Assembly: GCF_004295485.1 (NCBI RefSeq)
Contig: NZ_CP036164.1
Location: 2,666,001-2,730,000 of the forward strand
Reading direction: 5' to 3'
Source: Janibacter limosus
Lineage (GTDB): Bacteria; Actinomycetota; Actinomycetes; Actinomycetales; Dermatophilaceae
DNA: 64,000 nucleotides
The first letter of the stretch is position 1. Each line of letters opens with the position of its first letter. Positions 41,682 through 51,107 of the stretch are shown piece by piece. A model generated the notes under the pieces. That model had not been told where the DNA came from. It did not search any database and worked only from the letters and a program-made list of their open reading frames with translations. Made by a program: the position numbers and the translations under genes.

Positions 41682-42911
41682 CTAACAACCGCGGCGCCTC
41701 CCGAGCGGGACCAGCAGCCCGACGAGCAGGGCCGTGCCGCCGGCGAGCAGGCCCAGGGCCTGGTATCCCCACCATCCGACGATGAGTCCCGCGAGGGCTC
41801 CGCCCCCGCCCCCGGCCAGGCCCATCGCCACGTCGGCGAGGCCTTGGGCTGCGGGACGTTGGCGAAGGGGGATTGCCGCCGTCAGGAGGGTCGACCCGGC
41901 GATGAGGGTGCAGGACCAGCCGAGACCGAGCACGAAAAGGGCCGCGGTGAGGGCGAGCGACTGCCCCTCACGGGAGGATGCCGCCAGGAGGCTGGCGGTG
42001 AGCAGGAGGAGCGAGCCGGCCCCGATGACGGACCGGGCGCCCCAGCGGTCGACGGCCCAGCCGGTGACGGGCGAGAAGGCGTACATGCCCACGACGTGGA
42101 GGGAGATGACCAGCCCGATGACCTCGAGGGTCGCGTCCCCGTGCCGCATGTGGATGGGGGTCATGATCATCACCGAGACCATGACGGTGTGGCCCAGAGC
42201 CATGGCCAGCACGCCGGTGAGCGCGTCGGGCCGCGTGTGGATGGCCGCCCATCCCGTGGCCGGTGGGGCGTGGTCCTCCCCCGGCTCGACGTGCTCGACC
42301 TGCAGGGCCCTGGCCGTGAGGAGCGGGTCGGGGCGCAGGGCGAGCGTCAGGACGAGCCCGGCCAGGAGGATGCCCACCAGCGAGAGGACATAGGGGCCGA
42401 CGAGGACCGGCAGGTGCAGCTGCTGGGCCACCCAGCGACCCGGCCCAGTCAGGTTGGGCCCGGCGACCGCCCCGATCGTGGTGGCCCAGACGACGATCGA
42501 CAGGTGGCGGCCCTTGTGCACGTCGTCCGCGAGGTCGGTCGCCGCGAAGCGCGCCTGCGAGTTGGCCGCGGTCGCCCCACCGAAGAGAAGGAATCCCAGG
42601 AGCAGCAGGGCGAAGGAGCCGACCACCGCCGCCCCCACGATGAGCAGGCCGCCGGCGATGGCCATGGCGTACCCGGTGACGAGCCCGGGACGCCTCCCCT
42701 TCGCCGCCATGATCCGGGCGATGACGATCGCTGCCAGCGCACCGCCGAGGGTCTGCGCCGTGCCACCCAACCCGGCCCAGGCCTCGCTGCCCGACACGTC
42801 CGCCGCGAGCAGCGCACCCACGGCAGCGCCCGCGCTCACGCCGACACCCCCGAGGACCTGGGACCCGGCGAGCGTCGCGATGGTGCGCCGCTGCAGGGCG
42901 TGGGTGCTCAC
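41682..42911 (-). CDS. MFS transporter
   Basis: 409-residue major-facilitator protein with about twelve helices. The loop 2-3 signature is IMAAKGRRPGLVTGYAMAIAGG, and the equivalent repeat in the second half is WAVDRWGARSVIGAGSLLLL. The linker between halves carries VEHVEPGEDHAPPATG. Substrate unknown; an efflux role is likely from the family. The GTG start is preceded at 7 nt by CATACT, a weak -10. It ends 10 nt before the helicase-like gene starts. Confidence 0.88.
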   Translation of the reverse strand: MSTHALQRRTIATLAGSQVLGGVGVSAGAAVGALLAADVSGSEAWAGLGGTAQTLGGALAAIVIARIMAAKGRRPGLVTGYAMAIAGGLLIVGAAVVGSFALLLLGFLLFGGATAANSQARFAATDLADDVHKGRHLSIVVWATTIGAVAGPNLTGPGRWVAQQLHLPVLVGPYVLSLVGILLAGLVLTLALRPDPLLTARALQVEHVEPGEDHAPPATGWAAIHTRPDALTGVLAMALGHTVMVSVMIMTPIHMRHGDATLEVIGLVISLHVVGMYAFSPVTGWAVDRWGARSVIGAGSLLLLTASLLAASSREGQSLALTAALFVLGLGWSCTLIAGSTLLTAAIPLRQRPAAQGLADVAMGLAGGGGGALAGLIVGWWGYQALGLLAGGTALLVGLLVPLGRRRGC

Positions 42912-42984
42912 CGAAGGGAGTATGACGCGTACCCTGTCCTTCGGCGCATCGCGCCTCTGGTGAGAGCCAGGGTGCCCGTGCCAG

Positions 42985-43056
42985 GCCCTCGTAGCTCAGG
43001 GGAAGAGCACTTCTCTCCTAAAGAAGGTGTCGCTGGTTCGAATCCAGCCGGGGGCA
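42985..43056 (+). tRNA. tRNA-Arg (anticodon CCT)
   Basis: Acceptor GCCCTCG pairs with CGGGGGC; D arm AGCTCAGGGGAAGAGC; anticodon stem CTTCT/AGAAG around CTCCTAA gives CCT (CCU), reading AGG arginine codons; T arm CTGGTTCGAATCCAG. No CCA is encoded. The 72-nt gene lies between the divergent MFS gene and the DUF222-HNH gene. Confidence 0.95.
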
Positions 43057-43145
43057 CTCGTCGTTGACGCGTGTCAGGCCAGTGATTTTGCGCTGATCGC
43101 CGAACCCATCGGCGGCTGGCCCGTACTGGCGCTGGACCGCGCGCG

Positions 43146-44672
43146 CTAGGCGGCAAACATGCTCGCGAGGTGGGTCTCCAAGGGAGACCACATCAGATCG
43201 GGAACCAGAGCTGGAGCCGACCGAGGCCGTGGCGGATGTGGTCGCCCGTGACCCAGCAGGGGCGGCGCCGTGCAGATGTACTCGCTACCCGTCGGGGTGG
43301 TCAGGGTGACTTCGTGGGGGCCGCCGCCAGGATCCAAGCCCGTCGAGGTGACCTCGGCCCGCCAACCCGGGGCCTCCTTGACCAGATTGTGTCCCTGGCA
43401 GTCACTCATCGCGTTCGCCGCCGACGTCTCACCACCACGGGCGTGACCCCTGACGTGGTCGATGTCGCGGATCGGCGCCCCACAGAAAGGAACCCGGCAG
43501 GTGGCATCCCGCAGCTCGACCAGCTGCCGCAGTACCCCGCTGAAGAGTCTCCGCTTGGAGTCCATCGCGACCAGGTCGTTGCCGCCCGGGGCGGTCCACA
43601 ACCGGCGCAACCACGTCGCGGTCCCCGCGTCGCACAGACGCAGCAAGTGCTCCCGGGCCATCTCCCCGGGCATCGCGCCCCACCCCGGGACCTCGACCTC
43701 ATCCCGATCACCAGCACCGGTGGCGCCAGTGCGGAAGAACACCGAACCAGCATCGCCACTCGCACCGGAGCCTTCGCCGGTGCGCACGATCGCTTCCTCA
43801 CGCATCACCAGACCCACCTCGACCGGCTGCACCTGCCCCTCGCACCGACCGGACAACAGCTCCAGAGCCGTGTCGGCCATCCACGCGCCCCGACCCCGCT
43901 CATCGGCGGCTCGTGCCGCATCAACTTCAGGGTCACCGGTGGCGACATACTTGCCTTGCTCCGCCTTCTTCAACGCCGCAAACGCCCCCACGACATCCGC
44001 CAGCGGACCCAGGATGCTCAACCACGCCATCCCATCCGCCGCAGGCCGCACACTCACATTCCTGGAGGCGACCGCCTTGCGGCGCCGCCGCACCAGAGCC
44101 TCCGCGTCCAGGTCCGCACTCGCCCGATGCGCCGCCGCAGCCAGCTCCTTGTCACTGACCGTGGTCAGGCACCCCGCCAACCTGCGGTCGGCCTCGACCC
44201 GGTCCTCGTGCGACAGGCACGCGGTCTCACGGGTCACGATCGTCGCCCGCCACTCACTCAGCTCACCAGCGGTCAACGCCGCCATCGTGTACGGCAGGTC
44301 GTGCACCAAGCTCTTCGCCAACCCCACGTGCCGATCCGCCTGACCCGGCGAACACCGCCGAGCAAGAGCCAGCTCCGCCCGCGCCCCACGCCGACGACAC
44401 GATGCCTCCCGCGCCGAGACCACACCATCAGCACGGTCCTGCGCCACCCTCGCGTCACGGTCCTCGACAAACATCGCGGTCGCGCGGGCCTGCAACGCGG
44501 CAGCCGCCCCCTTCGTCGCCTCGCACACCGTCACGACCTGCAGCAGCTCAGCCTCCGACAAACCCTCGGCACGAGCACCGCTCAACACCTCAAGAGCAGC
44601 AGCAAGACGATCAGGCAGCGCGTCCCCGACCATCGACTCACCCACTGTGGTGTCAGTCCCCTGATCGGTCAT
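43146..44672 (-). CDS. DUF222 and HNH endonuclease domain protein (13E12 repeat family)
   Basis: 508-residue protein of the REP13E12/DUF222 family. The N-terminal DUF222 region has RRCSPGQADRHVGLAKSLVHDLP and ETACLSHEDRVEADRRLAG; the C-terminal HNH nuclease has CRVPFCGAPIRDIDHVRGHARGG, with the catalytic His in DIDHV and the second half NAMSDCQGHNLVKE. Such genes are multicopy in actinobacteria and behave like selfish elements or homing nucleases. GGGAGG lies 5 nt before ATG 44672. It lies beside tRNA-Arg, but no att repeat was seen. Confidence 0.88.
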   Translation of the reverse strand: MTDQGTDTTVGESMVGDALPDRLAAALEVLSGARAEGLSEAELLQVVTVCEATKGAAAALQARATAMFVEDRDARVAQDRADGVVSAREASCRRRGARAELALARRCSPGQADRHVGLAKSLVHDLPYTMAALTAGELSEWRATIVTRETACLSHEDRVEADRRLAGCLTTVSDKELAAAAHRASADLDAEALVRRRRKAVASRNVSVRPAADGMAWLSILGPLADVVGAFAALKKAEQGKYVATGDPEVDAARAADERGRGAWMADTALELLSGRCEGQVQPVEVGLVMREEAIVRTGEGSGASGDAGSVFFRTGATGAGDRDEVEVPGWGAMPGEMAREHLLRLCDAGTATWLRRLWTAPGGNDLVAMDSKRRLFSGVLRQLVELRDATCRVPFCGAPIRDIDHVRGHARGGETSAANAMSDCQGHNLVKEAPGWRAEVTSTGLDPGGGPHEVTLTTPTGSEYICTAPPLLGHGRPHPPRPRSAPALVPDLMWSPLETHLASMFAA

Positions 44673-44883
44673 CGCGCCTCCCTTCGCTACATCCAGACTA
44701 GTACATACGTTCGAACAAGAGAAGAGGGTGAGCCCGAGAATGTGGACGATCTGGCTCCCCTCGAGACGGCCGCGGGGCGGCCTCCTCGGGGAACGTGGGA
44801 AGCCCGGGGGCGACCTCGACGGGGAGTGCGCGAAGCCAACCGTTAAACTGACAACCCGTCCCCGGACCCCTCGAGAGGCCCTC

Positions 44884-47703
44884 GTGACCCTGCTGCTGCT
44901 CGCCCACTTCGTGGCAGCAGCAGTCGCGCCCGCTCTCGCCCGGATCCTCCACCGGCGCTCCTTCCTCGTCCTCGCCCTCGTGCCGGCGGTCACCTTCGCC
45001 TGGCTCCTCGCGCAGACCAGCCGCGTCACCGACGGCCACGCCGTCGTCGAGCAGATCAGCTGGGTGCCGCAGCTCGGGATGGACTTCGACCTGCGGCTCG
45101 GGACGCTCCAGTGGCTCCTCGGCCTGCTCGTCAGCGGCGTCGGCGCCCTCGCGCTCGTCTACTGCGCCTGGTACTTCAAGCCCGACGACCCCAGCCTGTG
45201 GCGCTTCACGGGCGTCTTCACCGCCTTCGCCGGCGCGATGTTCGGGCTCGTCATCGCCGACAACCTCATGGCGCTCTACGTCTTCTGGGAGCTGACGACA
45301 GTCTTCTCCTACACGCTCATCGGGCACAACCCGGTGCGCTCGGCCAACCGTCGCTCGGCGACCCAGGCCCTGCTCGTCACCACCTTCGGCGGGCTGGCGA
45401 TGCTCGTCGGCACGATCGTCCTCGGCGAGACCTCGAGCTACACGATCAGCGAGATGCTCGCCGACCCGCCGCCCGCCGGGACCCTGACGACCATCGCCGT
45501 CCTGCTCGTCCTGATCGGGGCGCTGACCAAGTCGGCACAGGTCCCCTTCCACTTCTGGCTGCCGGGCGCCATGGCCGCACCGACCCCGGTCAGCGCCTAC
45601 CTGCACGCCGCGTCGATGGTCAAGGCCGGCATCTACGTCGTCCTCCTGCTCGCCCCCGTCTTCGCCGACACCCCCGGGTGGAAGCCCCTGACCATCGGCC
45701 TGGGCCTGTGGACGATGGTGCTCGGCGGGTGGCGGGCGCTGCGCCAGGACGACATCAAGCTCCTCCTCGCCTACGGAACCGTCAGCCAGCTCGGCATGAT
45801 GACCGCCCTCGCCGGCATCGGCACCAAGGCCGCCGGTCTGGCCGCCTTCGCCCTCGTCCTCTCGCACGCCCTCTTCAAGTCGGTCCTCTTCTTCACCGTC
45901 GGCATCATCGACAAGGGGACCGGCACCCGCGACCTGACCCAGCTGCACGGCCTGGCCCGGCGGCTCCCCCTCCTCACCGCCGTCGCCGTCGTCTCGGCGG
46001 CCTCGATGGCCGGCCTGCCGCCGCTCATCGGCTTCGTCGCCAAGGAGTCGGCCCTCACCGCAGCCCTCGACGCCACCCACGGCGCGATCCCCGGCATCAC
46101 CGGGTGGCTCGTCGTCGCCGGCCTCGTCGCCGGGTCCACGCTCACGGTCGCCTACTCCGCCCGCTTCGTCTGGGGTGCCTTCGCCACGAAGGGGGGACCC
46201 GGCACCTCCCCGAGACCCACCCCCTTCGCCGCACCGTCCGCACTGCTCATCGCTCCCGTGCTCCTCGCCACCGTCACCCTCGTCGGCGGCTTCCTCGGCG
46301 GCACCTGGAGCGACGTCTTCGAGCCGTACGCGCGCACCCTCACCGGCCCCGAGCCCGAGCAGCTCGCGCTGTGGCACGGACTCACCCCCACCCTCGGCCT
46401 GACGGCCCTGGCGATCACCGCCGGCCTCCTCCTCTTCGCTGCGCGGGCCCCCTTCGCCCGCCTGCAGGCCGCGCTGCCGCAGGTGGTCGACGCCGAGCGG
46501 GTCTACCAGCGCTTCATGCGCGCCCTCGACCGCTTCGCCGTCGAGGTCACCGCACTGTCGCAGGGCGGCTCGCTGCCGACCTACCTCGGGACGATCTTCA
46601 TCATCGTGCTGGTGCTGCCCGGCGCCGTGGCGGCCACCGCGCTGCCCGGGACGCAGGTGCGGCTGTGGGACTCCCTCGCGCAGGCCGTCGTGGGGCTCTT
46701 CGTCATCGTGGCTGCGGTCCTGGCGGTCAGGTCGCGCAACCGGCTGCAGTCGGTGATGTTCGTCGGGACCACCGGCTACGGCCTCGCGCTGCTCTTCCTG
46801 CTCCACGGCGCCCCCGACCTCGCCCTCACCCAGGTCCTCGTCGAGACCTTCAGCCTCGTCCTCTTCGTCCTCGTGCTGCGCAAGCTGCCCGAGCGGTTCC
46901 GCCGGCGCCCGCTGGCCGAGCGCCGCTCGTTGCGGCGCTCGTGGCGGCTGGCGCTCGCCGGGTCCATGGGGCTGGCCATCTCGACGATCACCGTCGTCGC
47001 CGCCAATGCACGCGTCCACGAGCCGATCTCCAAGGCCTTCCCCGAGGCGGCCTACGCCTTCGGCCACGGCAAGAACATCGTCAACGTCACCCTCGTCGAC
47101 ATCCGCGCCTGGGACACGCTCGGCGAGATCTCCGTCCTCGTCGCGGCGGCCACCGGAATCGCCAGCCTCGTCTTCGTGCGCACGCAGGACGTCGAGCGCT
47201 CGTGGACGCGGCGTCGTAGCCAGGGCGAGGTCATCGCCTCCGTGCCACGCGAGCGACGCTCGGTCATCCTCGAGACCGCCACCCGCCTCGTCTTCCACGT
47301 GATGATCCTGCTCTCGCTCTACCTGCTCCTCGCCGGGCACAACCAGGTCGGCGGCGGCTTCGCCGGAGGCCTCGTCCTCGGTCTCGCGCTGCTCGTGCGG
47401 TACCTCGCCGGAGGGCGCGCCGAGCTCGACTTCGCCGCACCGGTCAGCGCCGGTCTCGTCCTCGGCGCCGGCCTCGCGGTCTCGGCGATCTCCGCGCTCG
47501 CCCCGCTCGCCTTCGGCGGCACCGTCCTGCAGTCCGCGGTCGTCGAGCTCGACCTGCCGATCTGGGGCCAGGTCAAGATCGTCACGGCCCTGCTCTTCGA
47601 CATCGGCGTCTACCTCATCGTCGTCGGGCTGGCCCTGGACGTCGTGCGCTCCCTCGGCTCCGGCATCGACAAGCAGGCCGAGGAGGAGGAGCTCACCGCA
47701 TGA
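44884..47703 (+). CDS. mrpA: Mrp Na+/H+ antiporter subunit A with fused subunit B
   Basis: 939-residue protein. Residues 1 to about 760 form MrpA, a NuoL-like proton channel with WELTTVFSYTLIGHN, KSAQVPFHFWLPGAMAAPTPVSAYLHAASMVKAG (in pieces) and LSHALFKSVLFF. The last 140 residues are MrpB-like (RLVFHVMILLSLYLLLAGHNQ, GGGFAGGLVLGLALLVRYLA). It begins a six-gene operon for a multi-subunit antiporter that expels Na+ and imports H+ for pH and salt homeostasis. The GTG has GAGAGG upstream. The next gene overlaps as ATGA. Confidence 0.93.
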   Translation: MTLLLLAHFVAAAVAPALARILHRRSFLVLALVPAVTFAWLLAQTSRVTDGHAVVEQISWVPQLGMDFDLRLGTLQWLLGLLVSGVGALALVYCAWYFKPDDPSLWRFTGVFTAFAGAMFGLVIADNLMALYVFWELTTVFSYTLIGHNPVRSANRRSATQALLVTTFGGLAMLVGTIVLGETSSYTISEMLADPPPAGTLTTIAVLLVLIGALTKSAQVPFHFWLPGAMAAPTPVSAYLHAASMVKAGIYVVLLLAPVFADTPGWKPLTIGLGLWTMVLGGWRALRQDDIKLLLAYGTVSQLGMMTALAGIGTKAAGLAAFALVLSHALFKSVLFFTVGIIDKGTGTRDLTQLHGLARRLPLLTAVAVVSAASMAGLPPLIGFVAKESALTAALDATHGAIPGITGWLVVAGLVAGSTLTVAYSARFVWGAFATKGGPGTSPRPTPFAAPSALLIAPVLLATVTLVGGFLGGTWSDVFEPYARTLTGPEPEQLALWHGLTPTLGLTALAITAGLLLFAARAPFARLQAALPQVVDAERVYQRFMRALDRFAVEVTALSQGGSLPTYLGTIFIIVLVLPGAVAATALPGTQVRLWDSLAQAVVGLFVIVAAVLAVRSRNRLQSVMFVGTTGYGLALLFLLHGAPDLALTQVLVETFSLVLFVLVLRKLPERFRRRPLAERRSLRRSWRLALAGSMGLAISTITVVAANARVHEPISKAFPEAAYAFGHGKNIVNVTLVDIRAWDTLGEISVLVAAATGIASLVFVRTQDVERSWTRRRSQGEVIASVPRERRSVILETATRLVFHVMILLSLYLLLAGHNQVGGGFAGGLVLGLALLVRYLAGGRAELDFAAPVSAGLVLGAGLAVSAISALAPLAFGGTVLQSAVVELDLPIWGQVKIVTALLFDIGVYLIVVGLALDVVRSLGSGIDKQAEEEELTA

Positions 47704-48149
47704 ACCCCAACGCCATCGCCCCCAGCCTCACCCTCGTCGTCGTCGCCGGATTCCTCATCGCGAGCGGCGTCTACCTCCTGCTCGAGCGGGCCCTGACCCG
47801 ACTGCTCCTGGGGATCGTCCTCGCCAGCAACGGCGTGGCCACGCTCTACCTCGTCGTCTCCGGACCGGCGAAGGGAGCGCCCTTCGTCGGTGCCCGCCCC
47901 TCGTCCGAGATGAGCGACCCACTCCCGCAGGCGATGGTGCTCACCGCGATCGTCATCGCGCTGGCCTCCGTGGCCTTCGTGCTCTCGCTCGCCTACCGCC
48001 AGTGGCGCATCACCGGCAGCGACGACGTCCCGGACGACGCCGAGGACGACCTGATCAAGCGCCTCGCGGAACGCGACGAGGTCTCGAGCACCTACGACCC
48101 GGACACCCAGTCCACCACCACCGCAGACGAGGAGGACGCGACCGCATGA
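47700..48149 (+). CDS. mrpC: Mrp Na+/H+ antiporter subunit C
   Basis: 149-residue NuoK-like subunit with three helices (LTLVVVAGFLIASGVYLLL; LLLGIVLASNGVATLYLVV; LPQAMVLTAIVIALASVAFVL). The middle stretch SDPLPQAMVLTAIVI is the family signature. A soluble acidic C-terminal tail of about 40 residues is longer than usual. It overlaps both neighbours by 4 nt (ATGA). Confidence 0.93.
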   Translation: MNPNAIAPSLTLVVVAGFLIASGVYLLLERALTRLLLGIVLASNGVATLYLVVSGPAKGAPFVGARPSSEMSDPLPQAMVLTAIVIALASVAFVLSLAYRQWRITGSDDVPDDAEDDLIKRLAERDEVSSTYDPDTQSTTTADEEDATA

Positions 48150-49777
48150 CGATGGCCAACCTCCTCCCCCTTCCCGTCCTGCTACCGCTGCTCGGGGCCG
48201 CGCTCACCCTCGTCGCGCGCCGCAGGCCCCGCACCCAGGTCGCCATCAGCCTCCTGGTGCTCGCCGCGAGCCTCGGCGTCGCGATCGCCCTGATGTGGGG
48301 CACCCACGACCAGGGGCCCATCGTCCTGTGGCTCGGCGCGTGGACCGAGCCGCTGGGCATCGCCCTCGTCGCCGACCGGCTGTCCGCGCTCATGCTGCTG
48401 ATCAGCAGCTTCGTCATCCTCGTCGTGCTCGTCTTCGCCATCGGTCAGGGCGTCGCCGACGGCGACGAGGACTCACCGCTGTCGATCTACTTCCCGACCT
48501 ATCTCGTGCTGTCGGCGGGCGTGTCCAACGCCTTCCTCGCCGGCGACCTCTTCAACCTCTTCGTCAGCTTCGAGATGCTGCTCTTCGCGTCCTTCGTGCT
48601 GCTCACCCTCGGCGGCAGCGGCTCCCGGATCCGCGCCGGGACGACCTACGTCATCGTCTCGATGGTCTCCTCCTTCCTCTTCCTCGTCGCCATCGCCGGG
48701 ATCTACGCGGCGGCCGGCACGGTCAACATGGCCCAGCTGTCGCTGCGCCTGCCCGACATCGACCCGACCGTCAGCCTGGCCCTGCAGTTGATGCTCCTCA
48801 CCGTCTTCGGCATCAAGGCCGCCGTCTTCCCGATGTCCGCGTGGCTGCCCGACAGCTACCCCTCGGCGCCCGTCCCGGTGTCGGCCGTCTTCGCCGGCCT
48901 GCTCACCAAGGTGGGCGTCTACGCGATCGTGCGCACCCAGTTCCTGCTCTTCCCCGAGTCGCCCCTGCACACGCTGCTCATGATCGCCGGGCTGCTGACG
49001 ATGCTCGTCGGCATCCTCGGTGCGGTCGCCCAGCCGGGCATCAAGCGGATGCTCTCCTTCACCCTCGTCAGCCACATCGGCTACATGCTCTTCGGTATCG
49101 GGGTGGCCAGCGGGCTGGGGCTGTCCGCGGCGATCTTCTACATCGCGCACCACATCATCGTGCAGACCGCGCTCTTCCTCATCTCCGGACTCATCGAGCG
49201 GGTCGGCGGGTCGACGGTCATCAACCGCCTCGGCGGGCTCGCGGCCACGTCCCCGGTGCTGGCGATCCTCTTCTTCGTGCCGGCCATGAACCTCGCAGGC
49301 ATCCCTCCCTTCTCCGGCTTCGTCGGCAAGGTGGGGCTGGTGCAGGCGGGTGTCGCCGACGGGGGCGCGGTGGCCTGGACGCTCGTCGTCGGGTCGGTCG
49401 TCACCTCGCTCCTCACCCTCTACGCGGTGGCCAAGACCTGGAGCTTCGCCTTCTGGCGGCCCCGCGCAGAGGAGGGCGCCGACCAGACCTTCGAGATCCC
49501 GACGCTCACCCCGAGCTTCGGGCGGCTGAGCGACGCCATCGGTGCGGTCGTCGCGCACGAGCGGCCGTCGACACCCATCTCACCCCCGGCGCCCTCGCGC
49601 CAGGTCGACCGCCCCATGCCCCCGCTCATGCTCGGCGCCGCCAGCGCGGTGGTCGTCTTCAGCATGGGGCTGTCCGTCTTCGCCGGGCCGCTCTTCACCT
49701 ACACCGACGCCGCAGCGCGCCAGATGATCACCCGTGACGCCTACGTCGAGGCCGTGCTGCCCCAGGAGGTGCCGTGA
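48146..49777 (+). CDS. mrpD: Mrp Na+/H+ antiporter subunit D
   Basis: 543-residue NuoN/NuoM-like membrane subunit with about fourteen helices. Recognisable parts are VLSAGVSNAFLAGDLFNLFV with the conserved Glu in SFEMLLFAS, FGIKAAVFPMSAWLPDSYPS with the transport lysine, and LVSHIGYMLFGIGVA. It probably forms a proton path in the complex. ATG 48146 overlaps the mrpC stop. It ends in TGATG with mrpE. Confidence 0.93.
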   Translation: MTMANLLPLPVLLPLLGAALTLVARRRPRTQVAISLLVLAASLGVAIALMWGTHDQGPIVLWLGAWTEPLGIALVADRLSALMLLISSFVILVVLVFAIGQGVADGDEDSPLSIYFPTYLVLSAGVSNAFLAGDLFNLFVSFEMLLFASFVLLTLGGSGSRIRAGTTYVIVSMVSSFLFLVAIAGIYAAAGTVNMAQLSLRLPDIDPTVSLALQLMLLTVFGIKAAVFPMSAWLPDSYPSAPVPVSAVFAGLLTKVGVYAIVRTQFLLFPESPLHTLLMIAGLLTMLVGILGAVAQPGIKRMLSFTLVSHIGYMLFGIGVASGLGLSAAIFYIAHHIIVQTALFLISGLIERVGGSTVINRLGGLAATSPVLAILFFVPAMNLAGIPPFSGFVGKVGLVQAGVADGGAVAWTLVVGSVVTSLLTLYAVAKTWSFAFWRPRAEEGADQTFEIPTLTPSFGRLSDAIGAVVAHERPSTPISPPAPSRQVDRPMPPLMLGAASAVVVFSMGLSVFAGPLFTYTDAAARQMITRDAYVEAVLPQEVP

Positions 49778-50370
49778 TGGACGCCGAGCACGTCGCCACC
49801 ACCGGACGTCGCGGCGGCTGGCAGCCACGCGCGATCATCGCCCTGGCGGTCGTGTGGGTCCTGCTGTGGGACAAGGTCTCCCTCGGCAATGTCGTCAACG
49901 GCCTGATCATCGGTGCCGTCGTCACCCAGATCTTCCCGCTGCCGTCCATCGAGTACTTCGGTCGCATCCACCCGTGGCGCCTCGTCGTGCTCGTCGCGCG
50001 CTTCCTCGTCGACCTCGTCGTCGCGGCCGTGCAGATCGTCATCTCCACGCTGAGCCCCCGCCCTTCGCTCGGGGGATCGATCGTCGAGGTGCAGCTGCGC
50101 ACCCGCTCGGAGTTCTACATGACGATCGTGTCGGCCCTCGTCTCGCTCGTCCCCGGGTCGATCGTCGTCGAGGCCCGTCGGCGGGCCGGCATCCTCTACG
50201 TCCACGGCTTTCACGTGACCTCGCCGGAGGGCCTGGAGGAGCTGCGGCAGGACGTCCTCGACGTCGAGACCCGCGTCGTGCGGGCCATCGGCACCGACGA
50301 GGAGATCACCCTGTGCACGCAGGGCCCGACGGCCCCGGGTCGAGCGGCCCAGGAGACGGAGGAGGCATGA
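49777..50370 (+). CDS. mrpE: Mrp Na+/H+ antiporter subunit E
   Basis: 197-residue MrpE with a short basic N-terminus, helices (AIIALAVVWVLLWDKVSLGN; VVNGLIIGAVVTQIFPL) and the conserved VQIVISTLSPRPS...GSIVEVQLRTRSEFYMTIVSALVSLVPGS region (in pieces). AGGAGG lies 7 nt before ATG 49777, which overlaps the mrpD stop as TGATG. An upstream GTG at 49774 is less likely. Confidence 0.92.
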   Translation: MDAEHVATTGRRGGWQPRAIIALAVVWVLLWDKVSLGNVVNGLIIGAVVTQIFPLPSIEYFGRIHPWRLVVLVARFLVDLVVAAVQIVISTLSPRPSLGGSIVEVQLRTRSEFYMTIVSALVSLVPGSIVVEARRRAGILYVHGFHVTSPEGLEELRQDVLDVETRVVRAIGTDEEITLCTQGPTAPGRAAQETEEA

Positions 50371-50633
50371 GCATCATCCTGGCCATCTCCCTGGGCCTGC
50401 TCATAGCGGCGGCCGCCCTGGTGCTCGTGCGCGTCAACCTCGGCCCGACCAACCTCGACCGCGCGCTGAGCCTCGATGTCCTGATCGTCATCATCACCGG
50501 CATCATCGCCACGCAGATCCTGCGCACCGACGACGTGGGCGCGCTGCCGATCATGGTCGTCTTCAGCCTGACCGGCTTCGTCGGCTCCGTGTCCGTCGCC
50601 AGATTCATGGCGCGCAAGGAGGACGAGTCATGA
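50367..50633 (+). CDS. mrpF: Mrp Na+/H+ antiporter subunit F
   Basis: 88-residue three-helix subunit. VRVNLGPTNLDRALSLDVL with the conserved Asp, and ILRTDDVGALPIMVVFSLTG, are the family signature. It overlaps mrpE and mrpG by 4 nt each and has GGAGG 1-5 nt upstream within mrpE. Confidence 0.93.
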   Translation: MSIILAISLGLLIAAAALVLVRVNLGPTNLDRALSLDVLIVIITGIIATQILRTDDVGALPIMVVFSLTGFVGSVSVARFMARKEDES

Positions 50634-51001
50634 CCTGGCAGGAGGCCTGCGACCTGGCCGGCGCGATCAGCATCCTCCTCGGGGCGGTGCTCGCCCTCGT
50701 GGGTGCCATCGGGTTGGTGCGGCTGCCCGACATCTTCGCCCGCATGCACGCGGCGACCAAGCCGCAGACGCTGGGGCTGCTGCTGATCCTCGTCGGGCTC
50801 GCCCTCAACGTGCGCACCTGGGCCTCGGTCGCGACCCTGCTCATCGTGGTGGGCGCCCAGGCCCTCACCGCACCGGTGACGGCGCACATCCTCGGCCGCG
50901 CCGGGTACCGCACCGGCATCTCCGAGGACGACCTGCTGCACCACGACGAGCTCGGCGAGGCCTACCGGCGGATGGAGCAGGACGAGGGCAGCGCGCCGTA
51001 G
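50630..51001 (+). CDS. mrpG: Mrp Na+/H+ antiporter subunit G
   Basis: 123-residue MrpG with three helices. The signature GAIGLVRLPDIFARMHAATK followed by LGLLLILVGLAL is complete, and the third helix lies near VATLLIVVGAQALTAPVTAH. It ends the operon; a strong hairpin follows 50 nt later. Confidence 0.93.
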   Translation: MTWQEACDLAGAISILLGAVLALVGAIGLVRLPDIFARMHAATKPQTLGLLLILVGLALNVRTWASVATLLIVVGAQALTAPVTAHILGRAGYRTGISEDDLLHHDELGEAYRRMEQDEGSAP

Positions 51002-51050
51002 CCGCACTCACCGCACGACGACCCGCGACGTGCCGACCCACGACCTGACG

Positions 51051-51087
51051 AAGGGGGCGAAGGGAGAGTGACTCCCTTCGCCCCCTT
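51051..51087. terminator. Bidirectional terminator between mrpG and NlpC/P60 gene
   Basis: Perfect 16-bp stem AAGGGGGCGAAGGGAG / CTCCCTTCGCCCCCTT, loop AGTGA. It lies between convergent genes and carries three copies of the CGAAGGG heptamer (two on one strand, one on the other). Confidence 0.85.
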
Positions 51088-51107
51088 GGTCACGGGGTGA
51101 GCTGCGC

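Noticed and set aside
42985..44672. DUF222-HNH gene as an element integrated in tRNA-Arg
   Set aside because: No duplicated tRNA segment or integrase is found nearby; adjacency appears coincidental.
43170..44846. 558-codon plus-strand frame opposite the DUF222-HNH gene
   Set aside because: Pro/Arg/His-rich, no domain, and the minus strand carries clear DUF222 and HNH motifs.
44698..47340. 880-codon minus-strand open frame opposite mrpA
   Set aside because: Highly charged Glu/Gly/Arg composition typical of an antisense frame in GC-rich DNA; mrpA on the plus strand is certain.
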